Origin: Sapria himalayana
Taxonomy: Eukaryota > Streptophyta > Magnoliopsida > Malpighiales > Rafflesiaceae
Reading direction: 5' to 3'
Length of the DNA stretch: 64,000 nucleotides
NCBI GenBank assembly: GCA_029783825.1
Contig: JAREIK010000506.1
Location: 1,507,502-1,571,501 of the forward strand
Each line of letters opens with the position of its first letter. The stretch's first letter is position 1. A program made the position numbers and the translations under genes. Shown piece after piece: positions 35,151 to 46,694 of this stretch. The notes beneath the pieces are model-generated. The model was not told where the DNA came from and did not search any database. It worked only from the letters and a program-made list of their open reading frames with translations.

Positions 35151-36545
35151 GGTTTAGGATTTGTGTAATTTGAATTATGTGGTATACTTGGTTTTGATTA
35201 TGAATGCATTAATTATTTGATTTATTTTATGTATGGATGTTGATGGTTAGTGACTAAATATAACCTGAATTAGTATCTTGACTATTGATGTGTTTGTTGA
35301 AGATTATCATGGTAGATAGCAACAAGTAAACTATGAGGCTCATTCATGCATATGATAGGAAAGAAGTGAGAGTCTTTCTAACTATGATTCATGAAATAAG
35401 AATATATGTTGAACCTAGAAAATTGGGTATATTAATCTTCGTAGCTATGATACTTATGAAGTCAAAAATGAGAATATTTTTACATGTCAATCCATTATGT
35501 ACATTATAAAGAAACTAGTTCTCGATTGAGATAGATGTTATATAGGACATTTTTCTAAGGGGTTCACCTTTAGTGTTAGAGTCATATCATCATTGAGAAA
35601 GAAGATGAGAGGAAGCCCCCGAGACATGCATGAGTATGTTATGACTAACAAGGTAGTCATAACTCTTGTGAGCCACTTTTACTCATATGAATCTCATGAG
35701 TGAAACTCAAGGGAGGTATATGTTAATTATGTGAGTGTTGTGTTTATGAAACCAAATGCACAAATACTTATAAATCATATTAATTATTAATCTTTATTAC
35801 AATGGAGGCCATAAAATAAGAGTATGTACATGAAATAACTATCGAGAGAAATTAACAAAGTTTCCTAAAAGCTATGAGATTGTGAATTACTCTCGTTTAA
35901 AGATAAATTATTATATTTGTAGTGATATACCAAGGGGACAACTATGAGAGAATCACTATAATGAAAGAATAGATGGTGACAACTACTTTGTATGTCATCA
36001 GGGTAAAAGATCATTGCACAACACCCAAACCTTTATTCTGTGTCAAACATAATATATGTAAAGTAAATATAATAATATCACACAGTTTAAATGAATGAAC
36101 CATAGACCTAAGGATGTTTAACAATCTAAGTATCCATTTAACTTAAAATATGCTATCTCATTGTGAATAATAGAATTATTAATTTTTATAGGATCAATAT
36201 CTAGAAGAAAGTACATTATACTATATATGACACATACACATGTGTTTCTTAGTTGATGAGACATTCTCATTAATGAATATTTGGGATGTCACATAACTAA
36301 TTAAATAAAGATAAGTAACAAAGTTGCAATAAGTTTTTATCACTGTTGTTGGGATTGTTTAGTATGGTTAGTCAACATGAGTTGACATAATTATTCTTAT
36401 GAAAGAATAATTCATTTTAGTAGTTTAGATATCACTATGCTTGATAAATATTCACGGATATAAATACTAAGTCTTATTAACTAATTTGAATATTAATGGT
36501 TATATTTAGTTTTGTTTATTATTGTATTCTTTTTTTCTCTTTTTT
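35150..36545 (+). mobile_element. Athila-like LTR (+), L5, 5' of a pol remnant
   Basis: The most complete copy of this LTR core: about 1.4 kb from GGATTTGTGTAATTTG to the TTTTTTTCTCTTTTTTTAGC run, followed by the leader GATGAGTTGAACTTTGGG. It contains ATCATGGTAGATAGCAACA, AGTTCTCGATTGAGATAGAT and GTTAGTCAACATGAGTTGAC. It precedes Athila RT coding on the same strand and is the presumptive 5' LTR of that remnant. Upstream minisatellite (34010-34900) may belong to it too. Confidence 0.75.
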
Positions 36546-36869
36546 TAGCAACCTTTGATGAGTTGAACTTTGGGACTAAGATGATAGCTTGGGACTCAGA
36601 AAAAACATCAATCAAAATGACAATGCAAATGATTACAATCTAAGAGAATGAGAAGGGAAGGATCAAGTAGAATCTCCAAGGGAGAGTTTGATGGTAGGAA
36701 AATTATAAATGTTGAGATCCAAAGGAGATGATTTTGATGAATTATAAAGAAAAGTTACAACTAAGGAAATGAAATCCATAGTAAATTTAAAAGCCATGGT
36801 AATCAATAAAGATCATTTGATAGACAGGGCCATGATTTTTGATGGAGCTATGACTTTGGATGGGCAACT

Positions 36870-38520
36870 CTTGTTGGATTGGGAAAACCTAGATAAGTTG
36901 ATTTTAAAAGCATTACATAGTTACTTTCATTATGCTCTTCTAGGAAAAAATAAAGTGAAGCCCATTATCATTTTAGCATTGTTAATAGAGAATATAAAGA
37001 CCCGAGTCGTACATCTCATAATAAAATATGAAATTGCTATTACTTGGTTTCTAGGCACTATCAAGGGGATTTGTCCATTGATATGCATGAATAAAATTGA
37101 TATAAAAGAAAATCTAAGGTAGAAAATTGAATTCTTGTGATGGCTAAATTCCATAATGAAAGACTTAGTAAAAATGATTGTTAAATGGTTAAATACAAAT
37201 ATTATTTAATGCAATATCTAATAGCTCATGGGTGAGCCCCATTCATCTCGTGCCAAATAAAGGAGGGGTAGAAATAGTAAAAATAGCTAATGATAAAGAG
37301 ATTTCTACGCTAGTAACAACTCGATAAAATTATTTGATGATTTTCAAAAGTTAAATAAAAGAATGAGGAATGATCACTACCCTCTTCCATTCATGGATCA
37401 AATATTAGATATGATTTCTTTCTATTCTTATTGTTTTTTTCTATATGGGTATTCAGAGTACAATCAAATCATGATTTATCCTATGAACTATAAGAAAAAA
37501 CAATATTTACTTACTCATATGGAACCTTCACTTTTAAAAGAATGCCATTTGGACCATGAAATGAATCTTATATGTTTTGAAGATGCATAAATGTAATTTT
37601 CACTAATCTTAAAGAAGAAATCATGAAGATATTCATAGTTGATTTTTTAATTCATAGAGATTATTTCGATGAATATTTACAAATTTAGAAGTTCTATTAA
37701 ATAGTAGTAAAGAAAATAATATCTTAATTTTGTCTTAAATAGGAAAAAATGACATTTCATGATTAATGATGGGATAATACTAGGGCATTCGGTGTTGACT
37801 AGAGGAATGGAAGTTGATGATGCAAAAGTGTGCAAAATCAAAATTTTACTCCAACCTACTACTATGAAAGGGGTAAGAAGCTTTCTCAAACACATGGGAT
37901 TTTATAGAAGATTCATCCATAACTTTTCAAAATAATCTAAATCATTGTGTAAATTGTTAGAGAAATATGCCATTTTTTAACTTTGATAAAAAAATGTATA
38001 TATGCATTTTAAGAACTAAAAAAAATTGGTTAAAAGTCCAATCTCGATTTCATCATAATGAGAAGAACTATTTTTCATTATGATTAATGAGAGAGCATAT
38101 GCCTTGTGAGCTATATTGGAACATAAGAGGAATAAAATATTTAGAATAATCTCTCATATAAGTCATATATTAAATGAAGCCCAAGTTAATTATAAAATGA
38201 TGGAGAAAAAATTATTTACTATGGGTTTCTCTTCCGACAAATTATGACTATACATTCTTGGAGAAAAGGTGGTTATCTATATAGATCATATAGAGGTGTG
38301 ATGTTTGATGACTAAAAAAAAGGCTAAACCTAGACTGATAAGGTGGATACTACTTCTCTAAGACCTTGATTTTTAAATTAGAACTAAAAAAGAGGAACAA
38401 TAACATGACAACCAATCATTTATCAAGATTAGAACATGGAAATGATAACATGAAACAGGTTAAAATTTTAGAAAACTTCTTGAATGAACAAATTTTGAAA
38501 GCGTAGACTTTAATTCATAG
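36870..38520 (+). pseudogene. Athila-like pol: reverse transcriptase and RNase H (+)
   Basis: Begins with LKALHSYFHYALLGKNKVKP, then TIKGICPLICMNKI (usually DIKGISP..CMHKI). After damaged sequence come RNDHYPLPFMDQILD and YGYSEYNQI (37363-37460), the core RT motif around FLDGYSGYNQI. VLTRGMEVDDAKV, VRSFLKHMGFYRRFIHNFSK (37790-37930) marks the RT connection. RNase H blocks include SLWLMREHMPCELY (38070-38115) and a TNHLSRLEHGN terminus (ADHLSRLE) near 38415. The YVDD region is lost. There is no gag or protease between the LTR (36545) and RT, so an internal deletion must have occurred. The integrase is absent beyond a short DxxNYL-like stretch. Confidence 0.85.
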
Positions 38521-38690
38521 TATGCTAATTATGCCAATTATTTAGCATATATAATAAATTTGCTAAATAAAATTTTCTTTCTTCATAGTAGACTCGAACG
38601 AACAAATTTAGCATATATAATAAATTTACTAAATAAATTTGCCAATTATTTAGCACACATAATAAATTTGCTAATTCTGCCAAATTTTGA
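38520..38690. repeat. Imperfect duplication at the Athila/copia junction
   Basis: GCCAATTATTTAGCATATAT followed by AATAAATTTGCTAA occurs at 38533, partly again at 38607 and again at 38640. The first copy fits the DFANYL segment that follows RNase H in Athila pol; the others are local duplicates. On the right the sequence switches to a copia fragment on the other strand. Confidence 0.7.
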
Positions 38691-40015
38691 ACCTTTAAGC
38701 ATGAATAAATCTGTCATGATCTTTTCTTCCTTCATGACCACGAGTGCACCTTTCATAATCTCTATCATCTTATTCTCAATATGAGTTTTATATCCAAGAC
38801 TATTTATTTTTCCCATATATAATAGATTTTTCAAGTCCATCACATGTCATACATCTTGAACGGTAGGAATCATACCATAATTCATTTTTATTTTGATAGT
38901 ACCAATACTAATAATATTCAAAGCATGATCATCACCCATGCACAAACCGTCCTGAGATTGGTTCATATTTGTAAAACCAATCTCTCTGAGATGTCATATG
39001 CCATGAAGGTCCTGAGTCTAGCAATCATATATTACAAACTATTTTCTACTTTCAACTATTGTTGTTACCTTACTATATAAGATGTTGCCATCATTATTGA
39101 TACTTGCTACATTCTCTTGAGTATTTGAAAACTCATCATCCCAACTCCTTTTTTTAAACCAATAATCTTTTTTGAAGTGTCATTTCTTATATCAGTTGTA
39201 GTACTTATATTTTTCTTACTTCTTGATTTTGATCTACCATAATTCTAACTCCCATCAGGGCCACGCTCTATAGATCTTTCTCATATCATTGTCAAGACAT
39301 CTACTTGATATACATTTGCATATCTATCCTTTTTATTTTTGCATCTTCTTTCTTCTTCTAAGATGGTAGAGGAAATATAATTGAAGATTAGACTATCTAT
39401 TAGAATACCATTTGTTAGATTGATGATGAGTTGATAATACAAATCAAATAAACTTTAAAGTAAAATCTCAGCATGTTCAACTTCTTCTATTTCATGACCC
39501 AACATAGTAAGTTGAGAAAATAGAGTATTCAAAGTGTTGTATGATTAATTATCATAATAGATTCCATTATTCAGAGTATAAAGTCTTCTTTTTAAGAAGA
39601 TTTTGTTGTGAAGTGACTTTGTTTTGTATAATCTTGTGAGAGTATCCAAAATTTATTTTATTGTATTTTTTCTAATACAATCGACAATACTCCATGAACT
39701 AATGCCAAGTACAGATCATTAATTTCATTACTATCCATCTCACTCCACTTATCTTCAAAAATTATGGTGGGCCTTTTTCCAATTACATCTAAGCAATTAT
39801 CATTCCTTAAAATTATCTTAATTTTTATTTTTCATAATGAAAAATGAATAGTAACCGAGAATAATATTAACTATTTTTGTTAATACATCAAAAAAGTTCT
39901 CATGTAAGTGGAGGGATACAATACCCTCTTAAAAATCAGACCTTGAGGCTCTTATTGCCCTTTTGACAGAACTTTCCTAGACATGCATCAACCACACAAG
40001 TTACTAACTAACCCC
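38640..40015 (-). pseudogene. Ty1/copia gag, zinc knuckle and pre-integrase (-)
   Basis: Reading leftward from the primer-binding site: a UBN2-type gag start (KWSEMDSNEINDLYLALVHG near 39680-39760, then KSLHNKIFLKR near 39590), ENTLFSQLTMLGHEIEEVEHAEILL (39480-39525), a zinc knuckle reading YN-stop-YKK-stop-HFKKDYWFKK near 39150-39195 with cysteines mutated, a damaged protease, and MDLKNLLYMGKINSLGYKTH...KGALVVMKEEK (38670-38840), the pre-integrase block. It is truncated at about 38640, where Athila sequence begins. Several stops. Confidence 0.8.
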
Positions 40016-40028
40016 GCCTCTGATACCA
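40016..40028 (-). promoter_or_regulatory. Primer-binding site, initiator tRNA-Met type (copia)
   Basis: On the - strand TGGTATCAGAGGC, one base away from the TGGTATCAGAGC expected for pairing with the 3' end of initiator tRNA-Met. It directly follows the LTR at 40030-40241 and precedes the UBN2 gag, so it defines the element's orientation. Confidence 0.85.
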
Positions 40029-40029
40029 C

Positions 40030-40241
40030 TATTATAAAATAAAACCTTCCATAATAAGTTGAAAATAGAAAATTCAACTCTAAGACAATAAATTAAACAA
40101 ACAATAAATGGAATACAAGTGAAAGGGAATTGGGAATTGGGATGAATTTCAATGGAGTGGAAACCTCCTTTTATAGAATAAATAACTGGAAATTAATCCC
40201 AATGAAATTTTTGATGTGGGCTAGGTGAGTTTCACCTAACA
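40030..40241 (-). mobile_element. Short copia 5' LTR (-)
   Basis: On the - strand starts TGTTAGGTGAAACTCACC at 40241 (TGTTAGG-type terminus) and ends at the primer-binding site. About 210 bp. It includes a TATAAAAGGAGG-like promoter (complement of CCTCCTTTTATAG, 40168-40180). It interrupts the C-terminal tail of the Ty3/gypsy element on its right, so it inserted after it. The terminal CA is not preserved next to the PBS. Confidence 0.65.
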
Positions 40242-40269
40242 CTACCATTAAAAACATATGGTCTTATTT

Positions 40270-41300
40270 TATTTTTTTATTTCGAACTAAAATATTAACA
40301 TATTTGAATCTTTTAGCTCTAACTCATGCTTTTGTCATCTGTTCACATGAGATTTCATGTGGGTATACATTCCATCTTCTAGCTATTACTTCATTCCCCT
40401 CATCTTAAATTTTTTCTTTTAAATCAATGACATTAAAAGTAATACATACATTATACTCACTAGAAACATATAGCTTGTAGGCATTGTCATTAATGTGTTC
40501 GAGGACTTGAAAAGGACAACACCCCTAGGAAGTAACTTGGAATGCTTGTGTGTGAGAATCTTTCTTTGTGCATGTGCACCCAAATCCAATCTCCATGTTC
40601 AAAGATAACTTGATTATGCCCTTTGCCAAGTCCTTACTTCTCATGAATTTGCTTAACAAATTTGGCTTTATTTTTTCCATCTTAATTAAGATGCTCATGC
40701 ATATGTAAAAAAAATAAATTCAAAGAGGTTAATGGATTAAAACCATACATAATTGGAAAAGGTGAAAATATAGTGACATAATATGTAATATGAGTATAAG
40801 AAAACTCAACATGTTACAAAAATTCTTTTCATATTTTAATATTCTTTTTAATGATGGCCATAGATCTCAACAAAATAGATAAATTCAAGTTGATTTCTCA
40901 GTTAGAACATTAGTTTGTGGATGACAAGTAATAGAAAGTAATAGCTTGATTCCAAATTTATACCACAAAGTCTTCCAAAAATAATTAAAATACTTAGCAT
41001 CTCTATTCGAAATAATTATCCTAGGCATACCAAGCAAACTCATAACCTCCATAAAAAAATTCACAACCCAAAAAGAATCATTCATTTATGTTAGGGATAA
41101 ATTTTATAATGTCTAGTTCTAGGTAGTCCTAAAACAAAGTCCATTGAAATATCAATACAAGATTCACTAGGAATATGAAGTGGTGTTTAAAAGCCATAGA
41201 ATTGCAATCATGATTTAGCTTACCTACATGTGATACACTTCCTAAAAATTCTTTCAACATTCTATTTCATGTGAGATCGATAAAGATTTAGTTTCTTTCA
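40270..41300 (-). pseudogene. Ty3/gypsy integrase and C-terminal tail (-)
   Basis: An open stretch at 40885-41085 reads [20 protein letters not shown], then [16 protein letters not shown] and CHPQTN, the second half of the integrase core. The D of the SDRD block is retained as SNRD and HPQT as CHPQTN. Upstream (to 41290) are degraded zinc-finger and DFVLGLP-like pieces. Downstream GDWIWVHMHKERF (GDLVWVHLRKERF) and FQVLEHINDNAYKLYVSSEY...TFNVIDL form the C-terminal domain. A tail resembling GPMTRARAKRFKE lies near 40270-40350. Confidence 0.85.
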
Positions 41301-41399
41301 AAACCCTTAAAGTCTTGGCTATCCCTAGAATCTTGGTTAACCCATCATGCCTAAAGAAACATACTCTTCAATAGATTCTTGGTCCAAAGAGTATAATAC

Positions 41400-43150
41400 C
41401 TTAATATATTCAAAACTAAGCAATTTAGCATCAAGAGTTGAGATTAGATTAGGACGTGCCTTCATGAAAGTAAACCGACAATGATTTTGGTTATTAGTGC
41501 GACTATGCTACTAAAGTCTCTTACAAACCATCGATAAAAACTAGCGAGTTCATGAAAACTTTGAACTTTACTTAAACTAATTAGAATTGGCCTTCATTGA
41601 ATTGCTCAAATATTTCTCCATTAACCTATTCCTTGTGCACTCACAAAAAAACTAAAAAATACAAACTTGTTGGTGCAAAATGTTCACTTTTTAAGCATTC
41701 ATCAAATTTTCTATTAATAAAAAAACTAAAAAACGAACAATCCTTCTTTTTGAAGAACATTTAAAACAAATTTTAAATGAATCAAATGATCACTTAAGTT
41801 CTTTCTATAAATGAGTATATCATCAACATAGACTATCATAAATTTTCCAATGAAAACATGCAAAATATAGGCATTAATATCTTGAAATTGTTATGTGCAT
41901 TAATTAACCCAAAAAGAATAACTAACCACTCATATAAATCATATTTTATTTTTAAAGTAATTTAGAATTTATCATCTTCTTTCATTCAAATTTGATGATA
42001 TTTACTTTTTAAATCAAGTTTGAAAAAGATACAAGAACTATGAAACTCATCAAATATATCATCTAAGTGAGTATGAGATGATGATACTTAACTATTATGT
42101 TGTTGATGGCTCAATAATAAACACACATACTACATGACCTATCCTTCTTAGGAACTAAAATTATTTGAATAGCACATGGACTCTTGCTTTTCCCTCGCAT
42201 ACCTTTTGTCCATCAATTCATCATCTTGCTTTTGAAGGTCTTTTCTCTTTTTAGAAATACTTCTAAGGGGAATTATATTTTGGGGTACTTCCCTAGAAAT
42301 AAATAAAAAAATGAAATTGATATTTGATTATTTAAAAAATGTCACCAAATTCTTAAGAAATTAAAATTTAGGGCACTCTATTATGTTTATACTAAATTGC
42401 TCTTGCCCTCTCCCAAGTTCCATCGACCCTTTCCCTCTCACATCACTCCTCACCTTTCCCATCAACGAGCTTGATGGAGCTCGATCAAGAGCTCCATTAA
42501 GCTTCTGGAGCTCATGGTCGAGCTTGACCGAGAGTTCTCAGTTGAGCTCTAAAGCTAGATGGAGCTTGTTGTCAAGCTTAGGGGCGAGCTCGTCGTGGAG
42601 CTCTGGGGCGAGCTCGTCGTCGAGCTCTCGGGCGAGCTCACTGTCAATCTATCGGACGAGCTCATCGTCGAGCTCTCGGTCGAGCTTATTGTCAAGCTAT
42701 CGGGCAAGCTTGCTGCCAAGCTCTCGGTCGAGTTAGTCATCGAGCTCGTCGTCGAGCTCTAGGAGCTCGACCGAGAGCTCCACGACGATCCCCCTCGAGC
42801 TTGACCGAGAGCTCTCGATCGAGCTCGATGGATCTATTGATGTAGCTCCTGAAGTTCTCGATTGAGCTCCATTGAGCTCATCGATGGGAAGGGCTAGGAG
42901 CAATGAGAGAGAGTGAGGGCCGATGGACTTGAGAGAGGGTGAGAGCAATTTTGGATAAACATATTAGAGTGCCCCAAATTTTAATTTTTTTTAGAATATG
43001 GTGACATTATTTCAAATATTAATAGATTAGTTTGTGATTTTATAATTTTTCTGGGGAAATACCCCAAAACATAATTCCCCCATAGTTCTATAAGTTGGTC
43101 GGTTTGGAATGATAGCACAAGGCACAAAATTTATTTTAAGTTTGATCCCT
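41400..43150 (-). pseudogene. Ty3/gypsy reverse transcriptase / RNase H (-), split
   Basis: On the - strand, IPNRPTYR (PNRPAYR) occurs at about 43115-43135. Then a foreign element (43080-42267) intervenes, and coding resumes with KSPCAIQIILVPKKDRS (SPCAVPALLVPKKDGS), CVYY-stop-AINNIIVKYHH, FFKLDLKSKYHQI (FSKIDLRSGYHQI) near 42000, and LKIKYDLYEWLVILFGL near 41900-41960 (TKYGLYEWLVMPFGL). Further left the RT palm and RNase H become hard to follow. Stops and frameshifts throughout. Confidence 0.85.
42267..43080. mobile_element. Long-TIR non-autonomous DNA element, copy 3
   Basis: Left GGGGAATTATATTTTGGGGT, right (complement) GGGGAATTATGTTTTGGGGT: the first 20 bases differ at one position, and similarity continues for about 120 bp (ATTTAGGGCACTCTATTATG on the left, its counterpart near 42955-42985). 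It interrupts Ty3/gypsy RT coding cleanly between conserved blocks, which proves the insertion, although no TSD is obvious. The core (42410-42930) is GC-rich, with GAGCTCGTCGTCGAGCTC-type motifs about every 21-24 bp. The open frames over it are Ser/Leu/Glu-rich repeat artefacts. Confidence 0.88.
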
Positions 43151-43199
43151 CATATATGAGGTAAACCCTTTGGGATTTCCTTGAGAAAGTCATCCTAAA

Positions 43200-45350
43200 T
43201 TCTTGCAAAAGATAGATTATTAAACTAGGAAAAGAAATTCCAAGTTGATTAGTATTATTAAAAAGAGTAGCTTTGTACAAATATATGACCACATGCTTCT
43301 TTAGGAACAAGGCCTTGTTAACCTAACTTACCATTGCATAGAAAATACAATTTCTCTTTATTTTTTTCATCATTCAATTCTCTTCTCTTTTTCTTTCCAC
43401 CTTTGGAAAAATAGAGGAAAGAATCAACGTCTTTAAATTCAAGATGAGCTGTACGAGATCCAAACCATTCTTGCGAAGGACCAGAGCAAGCAGCGATTGA
43501 TTAAACTCGAAAACTATATGAACTTAATGCAATGCTTTACTTGGAAGAGTTTATTTTTCTTGGTCACTCTTTCTCTTAAATATTCACTCAATTTCTTTAT
43601 TTTTCACTCTTTCTTCTGCTTATTCTCTCTTCTATTTTTTTTCCCTTTTTTTACTCTTTTCTTTCTCACTCTCTTTCACTCTTTTGCTTTTATTCACTCT
43701 TTTTTTTTGTAATCTCAATTGATCTTTATAAACCTGACTTGGTATCAAAGGAACAAGGTTGGTTGTCTATTAATTGTGCATAAATGAATACTTATTAATA
43801 AATCCATCATGCTTAACTTACCTATCAAACTGTCATTGGTCTTCCTAATAATAAATGTGTAACTTGTAGTGAAACTATATCACCCAAACTTCATCTTCAT
43901 TTCCTAATGCAAAAAGAGATAAATACCCATTTAATCACTCTTACCTCCTCGCTTTCATTTAACTAATGTAATTTAAAGTCACTTGTTATCAGCCCTAGTT
44001 TCTCCACAATGGATGTTCTAGAAATATTAGTGCATTTGCCACCATCAATGATCACGTACTACATACCTATCCCCGTACATGACACCTAGCATGAAAAAAA
44101 TGTTCTCTATTTGTATCTTTTCATATTCTTTAGCTTGTGTACTTAAAGCCCATCTTTTCACCAATAACTCTTTCTAGGTGGTAGACTCCTCATCATCGAC
44201 ATCATCTAAGGATGACATAGAATAATAATCTGATTTATTGCGTATTTCAACCTCTCCATTGTCACACATCACCATAACTCTTTTTTTGTTTGATACTAAC
44301 TTGCTATTTGATCCATGCCTAGGCATTTAAAACACATAATATTATGATTTCGAGTAGTGAAAGAAATAGATTTATCTTGACTTCATGGCTAATCATCTCT
44401 TACTTTTGTTCATTTTTGGGCTTGATGTTGGGCCGCTTCTCTTCCTTCCTTCATTGACTCAAATTCTAAGTGGATGAACTTTGATTAGGTGTATAATGTG
44501 TATTGTCACAGCTACTCCTCTTGATTTGTTACTCAATTTTGATAGCTATTTGCACCATATCCTCAAACTTCACATAATATTGTAATTCCACTACTTTCTA
44601 AATTTTTCAGTTTAAACGCACCAAAAACCTTGTCATTGTAGCCCCATAGTCTTCTTCAACATTGGCTATAATCATTATAACCTCTATCTTCCTATGATAC
44701 TTCTCCTCCATAAGTTTGTTTGTTTTGTTCTCTGTAGCATGATTACTATGCCTAAGTTATGTTACTTCTTGTATATATTTCAATAGTAATCTTTTGGAAT
44801 AAATCAATTCCGCATCACACTCTCTTCATCTCTTACTATGTAGTCAAAGAGGGATCCCTTTTTTTCCTCTTATTCAACACTAATTGGTCCTGCCATACTA
44901 TGACATAATTCGAGAATTCTATAGTAGCATGCTCTACCTTTTAATTTTCAGAATAATTATGATAATCAAAGACCAACTCCACATTTTTCTCCCAATCAAG
45001 ATATGCCACGAGGTCATGTTTTCCTCAGAGTGAAGGAATCTTCATCTTAATGCTACCCAAATAATCGTCTTCTCGATTCCTAGCTTTTCTATGTTTTTTC
45101 CCAAAATAGAATCACAATCAATCTCATCCTTCTCCTCCTCTTCTTCTATATGCACCCCTATTTTTGGAAGTCTATCTTTTATGCCCTGATGTTCAGTGTT
45201 GCTCCAAGTTTTGCTCTACTCTCTCATGGAATAGCCCAACCCACACCCAAACATCCTCTACATTTGTTAGCCAAGGAATCCATTATGAACTTTGTGTCAA
45301 TTCATCTCTTCACATAGTTGGATGCACTATTATTTGACATACCACTACAA
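43200..45350 (-). pseudogene. Ty3/gypsy gag and protease region (-)
   Basis: From the right: KMKIPSL..KHDLVAYLDWEK..ELVFDYHNYSE near 44930-45060 (KMKIPSFQGKNDPEAYLEWE), IEFSNY.I.WQDQL near 44880-44930, IANVEEDYGATMTRFLV near 44640-44680, and VELQYYVKFEDMVQIAIKIE near 44540-44590. The knuckle reads IMCFKCLGMDQIAS at 44300-44345 (ICFKCLGxGHIASQC), with its His and last Cys lost. The order and spacing match retrotrans_gag followed by CCHC. Protease between 43200 and 44250 is too decayed to show a DTGA-type site. Stops throughout. Confidence 0.85.
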
Positions 45351-46039
45351 AAAAAATGCTATAAAAGGACCTCACAAATCACTCCCTCATGTGTTTGCAC
45401 TCAAAGAATGATTCACTTAGTTTTCTTGTGTTTTCATAAATATTTATTGGGCTTTTACACACTCTAATGTTCTAACAAATCTTACCTTTTCCCACTCATA
45501 GTGTGTCTTTTGGTTATTTTGTAAATAATAAATCAATTTTTTTTTGCACAATTAAATCAAAAACCTATCAACTAGTAGGTTGGCAGCATTAAACAAAAAT
45601 CAATCTTTGCTAAAGAATGAAAGACTAAGGGCATCCAAGATTCTCATTTTTTTTACTATAGTAGGGAGTTGATTTTCCAACAATGGGAATGATGATAAAC
45701 TAACAGGGAATTTTTTTACTTAGCCTTCAAACATATTTTGAGCTTGTGAATCTCATTCTTTTCTTCTCTTTTTTGTTCTACTTTTCTTCTATTTTTTGTT
45801 CTACTTTTCTTATCTTTTGTTTCCTTTCTTTTTTTTATTGTAACTTCGGCCACTATGTTCAATATATAGAAAGGTAGAATTCATATCAATAATTAGAAAA
45901 AAAATGGACTTCGGATGGAGAAGAAGTTGGGTAAATAATGTAATTGAATTAAACAAAATATAGGTTAGATGGTTGAAAGATACGTTGAATTCAGATGAAA
46001 TCATTATTGATATGCTAACCCTAAAATAAAATATTTTTT

Positions 46040-46048
46040 CTGATACCA
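46040..46048 (-). promoter_or_regulatory. Primer-binding site (Ty3/gypsy)
   Basis: On the - strand TGGTATCAG followed by AAAAAAT: the first nine bases complement the 3' end of initiator tRNA-Met. Two bases separate it from the LTR end (TGTTATGAAA on the + strand at 46051). Confidence 0.7.
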
Positions 46049-46050
46049 TA

Positions 46051-46688
46051 TGTTATGAAATTTTTCAACTATTGATGAGAACTATGATCAAATTAATTGA
46101 TACTACACCAACTCATGAAGAGAGCTAAGATCAAATTAATTGATACAAACCACACCAACTCATGAAGAAAGTCATGATCAAATTAGTCTTAGAGAAATTA
46201 ACCTTACCTCAACTTCAATGGATGACCTCGAACCATTACTTATAGGGATGCAAAAATCTTGATAAGAGAAGATGCCACAATTAGGATGGAGATCTGATGG
46301 ATAAATCATTGATGGATGCAATTAAAACCCAATAAATTTGTTAAGTACCTTAAAGAACCAAAAGAGAAATTAAACTCTAAATTTCTATTAAAACATAAAC
46401 TAACCTAAGGGGTACACCATGGTGTATTTATAAGCCACAAGCCTTTCTAATTTGAACAAAATGACTCCTACTTTGATTAGGAAACCAAAGACTTTTTAAT
46501 TTGAATAAAGTGAATCCTACTTTTATTAGGAAAACAAAACTTTCTAATTTATATAAAGTTACTCCTTGTATGATTAGAAAAGCAAGAATTTCTAATTTAA
46601 ATAAAACAACTACTATAAGGAAAACTTTCTCAAAGAAGTAATTCCAAAATACCGACAAGGCTTCAAATATTGCCTCTAGAGGTTAACA
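46051..46688 (-). mobile_element. Ty3/gypsy LTR (-)
   Basis: On the - strand starts TGTTAACCTCTAGAGG (46688) and ends TTTCATAACA (46051), giving TGTTA...TAACA termini and 638 bp. The primer site follows on its left. On its right lies the C-terminal polyprotein tail of a gypsy element in the same orientation, so the LTR sits between two element bodies. It carries a four-unit ~50-bp repeat. Confidence 0.65.
46430..46625. repeat. Four diverged ~50-bp tandem units inside the LTR
   Basis: Each unit contains TTTCTAATTT.AA.AAA followed by ACTCCTACTTTGATTAGGAAA or a variant; they start near 46438, 46486, 46536 and 46583. The later units are shorter and more diverged. The repeats lie in the 5' (U3) half of the LTR on the - strand. 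Confidence 0.8.
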
Positions 46689-46694
46689 ATCTAC

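Larger units (their letters stand above)
40245..46688 (-). mobile_element. Ty3/gypsy retrotransposon (-), chromovirus-like, degenerate
   Basis: Reading from right to left: LTR (46051-46688), tRNA-Met-type primer site (46040-46048), gag with zinc knuckle, protease region, reverse transcriptase interrupted by a long-TIR element, RNase H region, integrase, and a C-terminal tail cut at 40241 by a copia LTR. The order (RT before integrase) and the motifs match plant Ty3/gypsy. The downstream LTR is not seen. All coding is broken by stops. Confidence 0.85.

Noticed and set aside
42383..42948. Open frames of repeated SSSSRASS or VELSGEL-type units
   Set aside because: Repeat artefact of the GAGCTC-rich core of long-TIR copy 3, open on both strands.
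43497..43712. 71-codon + ORF rich in Phe/Leu/Ser considered as a membrane peptide
   Set aside because: A CT-rich low-complexity stretch inside the gypsy element, on the strand opposite to its coding.
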